Shown one piece after another: positions 15,130 to 20,782 of a stretch of DNA of 20,782 nt (positions within the stretch are counted from its first letter, which is position 1; every line of letters begins with the position of its first letter). The stretch comes from Phycisphaerales bacterium (lineage in GTDB: Bacteria > Planctomycetota > Phycisphaerae > UBA1845 > Fen-1342). The stretch spans positions 1 through 20,782 of the forward strand of contig JALHJL010000063.1 in the NCBI GenBank assembly GCA_022839625.1. Direction: 5' to 3'. A program made the position numbers and the translations under genes. Below the pieces are notes generated by a model that made no database searches, was not told the origin of the DNA, and worked only from the letters and a program-made list of their open reading frames with translations.

Positions 15130-16365
15130 TTGGCGACCGCTTCTTCCATAACACCGTTTGCAGCGCACGCGCTCGGCGTCGTGCGTGCCGTGCGCGGGGC
15201 GTTCTCTGAGCTTCTGACATCGGTTGCGACCAACCCCCAAGATCCGCAGTCCGTCAGCCGTGAGCTGGGGCTGAACAAGAACCTCGCATGGAAGATTTGC
15301 CGGATCATCCAGTCCGACGACCCGTGTGTTGCGCTTGAGCAAATGCCCGGAGCGTCGGGGATCAAGATTTTCCTGCGGTGCATGGAACGCGCGGGGGCCA
15401 GCGCGCATCTGCTCCAGACGGGGCGCGAGGCGATCCGCGAATACGAACAGCTTATCCGGGTTCATTCCGGCGACCGCGCCACGCTGGAGATGATGGGGAG
15501 CGAGCTCAGCGCCAGCGGCCGACAACAGCGCGACGAGTATCATCGCAAGCAGCTTTTTCAGGGCGCAAGCTACGTATGGGGCGTGCAGACCGCCGTCATG
15601 CTGAAGGTCGGTGTAGTGGGGCCAGGCGGGGCGCCCGGCCGGTTGGACTTTGCGTCGCTGAGCGGCCTGCTCGGCTTTCGCCGCCTGCGCGGGGACGTAG
15701 CCTGGGTCGTGGCGACGCGACGTGCCAGCAACGACGACGGCAGCGAGATGTCGCCGCCCGCGCCGGAAGCCGTCGATCCGCGTTTCGCGGCCGCGGACCA
15801 GGCCCCGTTGCTGGCGGACTTCTGTTCGCAGCCGCTACCGGAGTTACGGCGGGTCGTGAGTCCGGCGGGGACGAGCTTCGAGTTGGTCGAGGGGCCGGTG
15901 GGTAACACAGGTGCGCGGAGCTGCGTGGTCGCAACGATCCAGCGCCAGGTTCCGTACTATCGCACGCCGGAGAATGAATGGGGCGAGCACGCCGCCATCT
16001 GCAACACGCCCGCGGAGCTGCTGATCGTCGATCTGTTCGTGCATAAGACCTTTGCGTTTGCGATTCCGCCGGAAGCGATCTTGTATAGCGAGCTCAACGC
16101 TTCGGTGCCGTATCCGGGCCGCGGGCGGGAGCGCAACCGGCTGCCGTTGAACGAGTCGTTGCAGGACCTCGGGGTCGGGACGCTGTTGCTGCCGACGCCG
16201 GAAGTGCGCCGGTACAGCCAGATGGTCCAGACGCTGTTTGATCGCAGGGGCTGGATCCCGACGGAATTTCACGTCTTTCGGATGAAGATCGCGTACCCTG
16301 TCTGCCCGAGCGCACTGGTGCTGCGCTACAGGCTGCCGCTGCCACCGGAATCCGGGGGCGCGTAG
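15130..16365 (+). CDS. Putative helix-turn-helix protein of unknown function
   Basis: The 411-residue soluble protein has no signal peptide or membrane segment. Residues ~39-60 (PQSVSRELGLNKNLAWKICRII) look like a helix-turn-helix in which a recognition helix follows SVSRELGL. Residues ~67-115 are helical (MPGASGIKIFLRCMERAGA, REAIREYEQL). The rest is a large, probably alpha/beta domain that I cannot assign, with VWGVQTAVMLKVGVV, a Pro/Ala-rich linker near 195-210, and ELLIVDLFVHKTFAF. I chose the TTG at 15130 because GGAGGT lies 7 nt upstream; the frame's first TTG (15115) is inside that signal. It is divergent from the PEP-CTERM gene and convergent with the EF-G gene. It may be a lineage-specific regulator; unproven. 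Confidence 0.75.
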   Translation: MATASSITPFAAHALGVVRAVRGAFSELLTSVATNPQDPQSVSRELGLNKNLAWKICRIIQSDDPCVALEQMPGASGIKIFLRCMERAGASAHLLQTGREAIREYEQLIRVHSGDRATLEMMGSELSASGRQQRDEYHRKQLFQGASYVWGVQTAVMLKVGVVGPGGAPGRLDFASLSGLLGFRRLRGDVAWVVATRRASNDDGSEMSPPAPEAVDPRFAAADQAPLLADFCSQPLPELRRVVSPAGTSFELVEGPVGNTGARSCVVATIQRQVPYYRTPENEWGEHAAICNTPAELLIVDLFVHKTFAFAIPPEAILYSELNASVPYPGRGRERNRLPLNESLQDLGVGTLLLPTPEVRRYSQMVQTLFDRRGWIPTEFHVFRMKIAYPVCPSALVLRYRLPLPPESGGA

Positions 16366-16389
16366 CAGGCATCGGCGAATACCTCTCGG

Positions 16390-16443
16390 CGGTTGGGTGG
16401 GGCCAGAAGAACGGCGAACGCCGCAAGTGAGGCCAGCCGACCG
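16390..16443. terminator. Composite hairpin between convergent genes
   Basis: CGGTTGG (16390-16396) pairs with CCGACCG (16437-16443) with one G-U pair, GGCC pairs with GGCC inside, and a small CGGCG-aac-GCCG hairpin sits in the loop. It lies in the 92 bp between the HTH-type gene (plus) and the EF-G gene (minus). There is no U-tract, so termination is only suggested. Confidence 0.3.
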
Positions 16444-16457
16444 CGCGCCCTCGGCCG

Positions 16458-18533
16458 TTACATCACGCCGAGCACTTGCTGCGCGAGGGTTGCCGGCATG
16501 CGCTGGTAGCGCTTCGGCTCCATCGAGTAGGACGCGCGGCCCTGCGACACGGAGCGAAGCTGCGTCGCATATCCGAACATCGTCGCCAGCGGTGCCTCGG
16601 CCGTGATGAGATGATCGCGGCCGCGCATCGCAGTGGCGAGAATCGTGGCCCGGCGGGCCATCAGGTCGCCGTTGATCGCACCGTAGTATTCCTCCGGCGT
16701 AACCACCTCGACCTTCATGATGGGCTCGAGGAGCACGGGGCCGGCGTGCTCGACCGCACGTTGAAAGGCGATGGACGCCGCGGTTTCGAAAGCCACCTCC
16801 GACGAGTCCTCGGGATGCTCCTCAGCGGCCAGGAGCGTCACCTGGACGTTGATGAGCGGATAACCGCCGAGGTTGCCCGTGTGCGCAGCGTCGCGCACGC
16901 CCTGCTGAGCGGCGGAAACGAACACGGGGCGGATCGTACCGGCGGGGAGCCGGTTGACGATGCGGAGGGTCTCCTCGCCAGGTGCCGGCTCGAAGGGCTC
17001 GACCCGCAGCGTGACGATGGCGTACTGGCCGCGGCCGCCGGTCTGGCGGATCAGGCGGCCCTCGGCCTCGGCGGGGAAACTGATGGTTTCGCGGTAGGCG
17101 ACGCGCGGGCGGCCGACCCGGACGGGAACGTTGAAGTCGCGCTCGATCCGGTGGCAGATCACCTCCAGGTGGAGTTCGCCCATGCCCGAGATCAACGTCT
17201 GGCCGGTTTCCTCGTTGGCGCGGTACTCGAACGTGGGGTCGCAGCGCGCGACCATGCGGAGCACCGCGAGGAGCTTGTCGCGGTCGTTGGTCGATTGCGG
17301 CTCGATCGCCATGCTGATGACGGTCTCCGGGAACTCGATCTGTTCGAGCAGCACGGCTCCGCCGCGGGGGTCGCAGAGCGTGTCGCCGGTCTGTGCCTCT
17401 TTCAGGCCGACCGCGGCGACGATGTCGCCGGCCGAGGCGCGCTCCACGCGCTCGCGCCGTTTGGCGAAGATGCGGAACAACTGCGGCAGGTTCTCCTTTT
17501 TCTTGCGGCCGACGTTGAGGACACGCGAACCGGCCTTGAGCACGCCGGAGTAGACGCGGATGAAGTGCAAGTCGCTGTGCGTGTCGGCGACGACCTTGAA
17601 GACGAGGGCCGCCAACGGTCCGCCGGGGTCGCACTTGCGGGGCACGACGCGGTCGGTGTGGTCCGGGTCGCGTCCTTCGATGGGTGGGATGTCCAGCGGC
17701 GAAGGCAGGTAGTCACAGACCGCGTCGAGGAGCGGCTGCACGCCGACGTAACGCAGGGCCGACCCGCACAGCACGGGCTGGCAGCGGCGGGCGAGCGTGC
17801 CGGCGCGCAGGGCAGCGCGGATTTCATCGGGCGCGAGCGGCTGGTTCTCGATGTACTTGAGCATGAGGGCGTCGTCGAGCTCGGCGGCCTTCTCCTCGAG
17901 GAGATGCCGAAACTCCTGCGCCTGGAGTTGCAGGTCGGCCGGAATGTCGGTCACCGCGGGGTGCGTGCCGTCCGGCGTGCCGCTGTAGTCGTGGGCCTCC
18001 ATCGTAACCAGGTCGATGTGCCCGCGAAAAGTGCCCTCCTGGCCCCAGGGAATCTGGACGGCGATGGGGTTGCCGGACAACCGGGTGCGGATCGACTCGA
18101 GCGCGTGGTGGAAGTCCGCCCCGATCTTGTCCATCTTGTTCAGGAAGCACAGCCGCGGGACCTTGTAGCGGTCGGCCTGCCGCCAGACCGTCTCCGACTG
18201 CGCCTCGACCCCCTCCTTCGCGTCGAAAACGACAATTGCCCCGTCCAGCACGCGCAGGCTGCGCTCGACCTCGGCGGTGAAGTCCACGTGGCCGGGCGTG
18301 TCGATCAGATTGATGCGGCAGTCGCGCCATTCGAGCGACACGGCGGCGCTGTAAATCGTGATCCCGCGCTGCTGTTCCTCCTGGTCGAAGTCCGTGACGG
18401 TCGTGCCGTCATCGACCTCGCCCATCCGGTGGATCATGCCGCTGTAGTAGAGGATGCGCTCAGTGGTCGTCGTCTTGCCGGCATCGATGTGCGCGGCAAT
18501 GCCGAGGTTCCGGATGTGGGACAGCTCGTCCAT
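16458..18533 (-). CDS. fusA: Translation elongation factor G (possibly an spd-type paralogue)
   Basis: The 691-residue GTPase moves tRNA and mRNA through the ribosome or acts in ribosome recycling. It has the G motifs AHIDAGKT (14-21), QRGITI in switch I (~55-60), DTPGH (78-82), NKMD (132-135) and CGSAL, followed by GVQPLLDAVCDYLPSP. EF-G domains II-V are complete, ending in LRSVSQGRASYSMEPKRYQRMP. Switch I reads DFDQEEQQRGITI instead of the usual EQEQERGITI, and the GVEAQSETVWRQADRYKVPRL stretch resembles mitochondrial EF-G2. This recalls the spdEFG forms of spirochaetes, planctomycetes and delta-proteobacteria. It stands alone, without rpsL, rpsG or tuf, as paralogues often do. No Shine-Dalgarno is visible before the ATG at 18533. 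Confidence 0.92.
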   Translation of the reverse strand: MDELSHIRNLGIAAHIDAGKTTTTERILYYSGMIHRMGEVDDGTTVTDFDQEEQQRGITIYSAAVSLEWRDCRINLIDTPGHVDFTAEVERSLRVLDGAIVVFDAKEGVEAQSETVWRQADRYKVPRLCFLNKMDKIGADFHHALESIRTRLSGNPIAVQIPWGQEGTFRGHIDLVTMEAHDYSGTPDGTHPAVTDIPADLQLQAQEFRHLLEEKAAELDDALMLKYIENQPLAPDEIRAALRAGTLARRCQPVLCGSALRYVGVQPLLDAVCDYLPSPLDIPPIEGRDPDHTDRVVPRKCDPGGPLAALVFKVVADTHSDLHFIRVYSGVLKAGSRVLNVGRKKKENLPQLFRIFAKRRERVERASAGDIVAAVGLKEAQTGDTLCDPRGGAVLLEQIEFPETVISMAIEPQSTNDRDKLLAVLRMVARCDPTFEYRANEETGQTLISGMGELHLEVICHRIERDFNVPVRVGRPRVAYRETISFPAEAEGRLIRQTGGRGQYAIVTLRVEPFEPAPGEETLRIVNRLPAGTIRPVFVSAAQQGVRDAAHTGNLGGYPLINVQVTLLAAEEHPEDSSEVAFETAASIAFQRAVEHAGPVLLEPIMKVEVVTPEEYYGAINGDLMARRATILATAMRGRDHLITAEAPLATMFGYATQLRSVSQGRASYSMEPKRYQRMPATLAQQVLGVM

Positions 18534-18595
18534 GTGCGGGACCGGCGTCTCGTCAGGCTTCTCCGCCGTCGCGGCCGTTGCCGCGTGAACCCGGC

Positions 18596-18601
18596 ATTAT
18601 A
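18596..18601 (-). promoter_or_regulatory. -10 element upstream of the EF-G gene
   Basis: The minus strand has a perfect TATAAT in very GC-rich surroundings. A -35 is not clear (CTTCCC at 17 bp). It would give a leader of about 55 nt. Confidence 0.5.
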
Positions 18602-18749
18602 AGAAGCGGGCGCGGGACGGGAAGTGGCTGCGGAGGGGCCGCAGCGGCGGCGCGGCGACAGACCGGCCGGGTGCCGGCCGGGTGCCGGGCCGGAACGTTG
18701 GGTTGCCCCGGCGGGGGTCGGGGCATCGGAGCGCGGCGGTGGTGCGCAG

Positions 18750-19031
18750 TCAGCCGCCGAGCCGTTCCGCCAGAGTTGCCAATGCTGAGCCGAGCCAACG
18801 GAGCAGCGCCAAGGTGAGGAGAAACGCGCCGAGCCCGAACAGCATGGAGAAGAAAGCGGTCGTCTTGCGCGGATGGGCTTGGGCGTCTTGCGGGCGCGTC
18901 GCGGACACCGGATCAGAGGAGCGGCGCGGCGCTTGTCGCATGCGGTTACCACGCGCGTCACGACCGGCGCTGGGCGCGGCTGCCGGGGCCGCTGTCCAGC
19001 CAAGCTCGATGCGCGACGACAAGATGCCCAT
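18750..19031 (-). CDS. Possible small membrane protein
   Basis: This 93-residue reading frame has a polar, low-complexity N-terminal half and one strong hydrophobic segment near the C-terminus (AFFSMLFGLGAFLLTLALLRWLG), then a short amphipathic end (ATLAERLGG). The hydrophobic segment is the only argument for a real gene. No ribosome site precedes the ATG at 19031 or the internal ATG at residue 31, so the true start is unclear. It lies upstream of the EF-G gene on the same strand. A perfect palindrome at 19044-19058 is close upstream. Confidence 0.38.
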   Translation of the reverse strand: MGILSSRIELGWTAAPAAAPSAGRDARGNRMRQAPRRSSDPVSATRPQDAQAHPRKTTAFFSMLFGLGAFLLTLALLRWLGSALATLAERLGG

Positions 19032-19631
19032 GCAAAGGCCGGGACATTCAGAGAATGTTCAGGTCATATGGCGAGGACGTGAAATCGGTGACGGCCGCCG
19101 CGAAGGCGCGCGATCCAGGCTGCTGTTCCTGGCGCGCTGCGTGCATGCGCCGTTCGACGGCTGGTCTGATGCGGGGATGTTTGACGCACCGCGCGGCGCC
19201 CGGCCGGGTGCGGACCAACCGGTGCCGTGCGTGGGGGCGCCGGCGGCGCTGGCCGAGATTTCACTGGGTCGTAAACGAAGCTGCATGCGCGGGGGCTAGG
19301 CTGTTGTCCGATCGGGCAGCGCCTCGATCCGCTTCGCCCCGCGCCGTGTGTACTCGATGGGCTCCCCTAACCTCCCCGCACTCGCGGCGTGCGAACGGGC
19401 CGGCAGACTCGGAGCTTGCGGCATGAACGCTCTTTGTTCGAAGACGCTCACCCCACCGTTCGTGGCCGCACTCCGCCCGCGGCGATAGAAGCAACGCGCC
19501 GGACGCAGGCTGTCCGTTGGTGAGGCGGGTCTGTGGGACCCGCCTCGACTTTTCGCCCGGCTGCGGCGCGCAAACCCCCGAAGCGCGCAAAAGCGCTGGA
19601 AGTCGCGGGAGCGACGCGGCTCGTGTGGGGG
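19032..19631. other. Gene-poor stretch
   Basis: These 600 bases have several overlapping reading frames on both strands with Arg/Ala/Pro-rich translations, none with a ribosome site or recognisable domain. The only clear structures are a 15-bp palindrome (19044-19058) and a terminator-like hairpin (19522-19553). No tRNA or known structured RNA recognised. Confidence 0.5.
19522..19553 (+). terminator. Rho-independent terminator-like hairpin
   Basis: A perfect 10-bp stem (GAGGCGGGTC / GACCCGCCTC) with the 5-nt loop TGTGG is followed by GACTTTT, so it reads as a terminator on the plus strand. There is no plus-strand gene before it in the window after 16365. It may end an unrecognised small RNA or be a palindromic repeat. 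Confidence 0.5.
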
Positions 19632-20054
19632 TCAGCAGACCGCCATCAGTGCCGCGCGCGTGCCCTCGGGGTCTATTGCGCAGAGATGCAGCTCGTGCGG
19701 CCTGCCTTCTCGCCCGGGGTGCGCGCGGCGGCGTTCGAGGAACATCACGCCGGCACGGGCGCGGAGTGCTGCACGCAGCGCCAGGGCCGTCACCGGCAGC
19801 GCAGCCTCCGGATGACGGTCGTTGGGTTCGACGAGCGGGTGAACCTGCCAGTCTTCGGGCAGGTCGCCTGCCTCCGTGGGGGAAATGCGCAGTTCGGCGA
19901 GAACCCTTTGCCCGGCGTCCGAGCAGAGCGCCTGCCGCCACCACGCATGCTGACCCCCGTCAGGCTTCTCGACCGCTTCCGTGCGGGTCCGACCGTTGTT
20001 CGCCGTCCCTGGCGTCGCGGTGAGAACCGAGATTCCGGCCTCGTACAGGTTCAC
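19632..20054 (-). CDS. Protein of unknown function (140 residues)
   Basis: I chose the GTG at 20054 because AGGAGG lies 6 nt upstream, one of the best ribosome sites in the window, and a -35/-10 pair is suitably placed further up. The protein is soluble with no signal peptide. Visible pieces are NLYEAGISVLTATPGTANNGRTRTE, a Trp pair (HAWWRQAL), RVLAELRISP, an Ala-rich helix (TALALRAALRARAG), and a His/Cys-containing end (RPHELHLCAID, final Cys). No family recognised. The frame is open further upstream to 20147, but that part is Arg-rich and probably untranslated. The gene lies alone between a gene-poor stretch and a repeat cluster. Confidence 0.65.
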   Translation of the reverse strand: MNLYEAGISVLTATPGTANNGRTRTEAVEKPDGGQHAWWRQALCSDAGQRVLAELRISPTEAGDLPEDWQVHPLVEPNDRHPEAALPVTALALRAALRARAGVMFLERRRAHPGREGRPHELHLCAIDPEGTRAALMAVC

Positions 20055-20439
20055 CGTGCGCCTCCTGTTTCTGCCGCCGCGCCCCCGGCGCTGCGCACCG
20101 TCCGCCCTCGACGTCACGATGTTATTGGAGCGGCCACGCACGGACAATTGTTAATTCTGCGTTAAGAACGGCTGCCCACGCTGCCTCATGGGGAGGGATG
20201 CGCGTAGGTTTGAATTGGCCGTTGGTGCAAGAATCCGTTCTCGCGCCTGCTTGGACGGGAATCCCTTCCCGCGTGCAGATTGGCCCGTCGCTTGCGCTCC
20301 GGGCTGGGTCGGACGCCGGACACCCGCCACGGCGGGCAGGCTCAGGTCCGGCGCTACATGTGGACGTCCGGCGAGGCGCCGGCCGCTACGGGCGAGGCGA
20401 TGGCGCCGGGCGCTGCGCGCGAGGAGAGGCGCCGGCCGG
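20055..20439. other. Intergenic region with promoter and repeat cluster
   Basis: No gene is supported in these 385 bases. They contain the likely promoter of the 140-residue protein gene (20119-20147) within a short AT-rich patch, then a palindromic repeat cluster from ~20314 that reaches the stop codon of the dockerin-like gene. Confidence 0.55.
20119..20147 (-). promoter_or_regulatory. Likely promoter of the 140-residue protein gene
   Basis: On the minus strand TTGTCC (-35, four of six) and TAACAT (-10, four of six) are separated by 17 bp in a locally AT-rich patch. The predicted leader is about 58 nt and contains the AGGAGG ribosome site. Confidence 0.4.
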
Positions 20440-20442
20440 CTA
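20314..20442. repeat. Dispersed palindromic repeat cluster, copy C
   Basis: Positions 20314-20341 (28 bp) are identical to 1728-1755, and 20345-20358 (GGTCCGGCGCTACA) are identical to 1786-1799. Here the blocks are 3 bp apart, whereas in the first copy 30 bp including a hairpin separate them. The block at 20371-20389 matches the reverse strand of 100-118 at 18 of 19 positions. A degenerate further copy (GAGGCGCCGGCCG-GCTAC, 20425-20442) overlaps the stop codon of the dockerin-like gene. CCGG-rich palindromes of this kind are typical of interspersed non-coding repeats. Confidence 0.75.
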
Positions 20443-20782
20443 CCCGCCGCCGCTGAGCAAGGCCACGAAGGGGTTGATGTCACCGAAGGAGGGGTAGTCT
20501 CCATCGCCGTTGATGTCGCCGTTCTGGGGCGGGCAATCGGGGTACGTTTGTGCCCAGACGCTGTAATTCGACAAGTACAGCACGAACGGATTGATGTCGC
20601 CGAAGTCGACCGTGCCGTCGCAATTCAGGTCGCCGCGCAGGATGCACGGATTCGGCTCGCACGGCAGGCCGACCGTCCACGCTACGCCGCCCGCGGTGGT
20701 GCAGTCGTCCTCGGTCAACTGCTCGCAGTGGCCGTCCGGGAAGCAGCACGCGCCCGTGGGCTGCGCGCAGGGATTCGGCTCG
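20440..20782 (-). CDS. Dockerin-like secreted protein, C-terminal part (5' end outside window)
   Basis: Only the last ~113 codons are inside the window; the reading frame is open through 20782, so the start is missing. The visible part begins with a Cys-rich module (EPNPCAQPTGACCFPDGHCEQLTEDDC...), a cassette often repeated in planctomycete extracellular proteins. Then come two EF-hand-like dockerin motifs, GDLNCDGTVDFGDINPFVLYL and GDINGDGDYPSFGDINPFVALL, separated by CPPQN, and the protein ends in SGGG. Dockerin domains bind calcium and in cellulosomes bind cohesins; in planctomycetes they end many exported proteins whose partners are unknown. The stop codon overlaps a degenerate repeat copy. 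Confidence 0.85.
   Translation of the reverse strand, partial: EPNPCAQPTGACCFPDGHCEQLTEDDCTTAGGVAWTVGLPCEPNPCILRGDLNCDGTVDFGDINPFVLYLSNYSVWAQTYPDCPPQNGDINGDGDYPSFGDINPFVALLSGGG

Noticed and set aside
16476..18602. 708-residue plus-strand reading frame opposite the EF-G gene
   Set aside because: It is the mirror of a strongly conserved EF-G gene, with a composition typical of GC-rich antisense frames and no ribosome site.
18664..18690. Tandem GCCGGGTGCCG duplication upstream of the EF-G promoter
   Set aside because: Only two short GC-rich copies, easily explained by slippage; no sign of function.
19261..19944. 227-residue minus-strand frame overlapping the 140-residue gene
   Set aside because: No ribosome site, Arg/Ala-rich low-complexity translation, and it conflicts with a frame that has strong start signals.

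Overview
This GC-rich window most likely comes from a member of the Planctomycetota, probably an uncultured lineage near the Phycisphaerae. The support is a combination of traits: a PEP-CTERM protein, a dockerin-like protein with paired Ca-binding DxNxDGxxDxxD motifs, a thrombospondin type-3 repeat lipoprotein, a Rho factor with a long acidic N-terminal extension next to coaE, a planctomycete-style ClpS, and dispersed palindromic repeats. This is an inference from protein style; there is no rRNA or tRNA gene in the window to test it.

Layout. Positions 1-1312 hold a palindromic repeat, a low-GC lipoprotein gene made of two internal repeats, and a small C-terminally anchored membrane protein. 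Positions 1313-1887 are non-coding and carry five stem-loop units just 3' of groEL; one unit is split by a 108-bp MITE-like element flanked by a 4-bp duplication. Positions 1888-4906 (minus strand) encode a hemerythrin-like protein, then groES and groEL. An identical 15-bp imperfect palindrome lies upstream of both groES and groEL. Positions 5064-6452 encode a glutamine-synthetase homologue that has lost most catalytic residues. Positions 6675-9006 carry coaE followed by rho. Positions 9419-10348 (plus) encode the thrombospondin-type lipoprotein and 10462-10788 (minus) clpS. Positions 11046-12922 (minus) carry etfB-etfA, divergent from metF (plus, 13136-14029). A PEP-CTERM gene (minus) is divergent from a helix-turn-helix-type gene (plus). 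Positions 16458-18533 (minus) encode an EF-G. The last 2.2 kb is sparse: a small membrane ORF, a plus-strand terminator-like hairpin with no gene before it, a well-signalled gene of unknown function, another palindromic repeat cluster, and the 3' end of a dockerin-like secreted protein that runs off the window.

How the genes fit together. Most of the window is core housekeeping: protein folding (GroES/GroEL), protein turnover (ClpS), transcription termination (Rho), translation (EF-G), CoA synthesis (CoaE), electron transfer (EtfAB) and one-carbon metabolism (MetF). Between these sit lineage-specific exported proteins with three different surface or sorting signatures. I see no defence island, CRISPR array, prophage or biosynthetic cluster. 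The most unusual items are the glutamine-synthetase pseudoenzyme, the duplicated groE palindrome, and the element inserted into a stem-loop repeat. Many long ORFs on the strand opposite the real genes are artefacts of high GC content.
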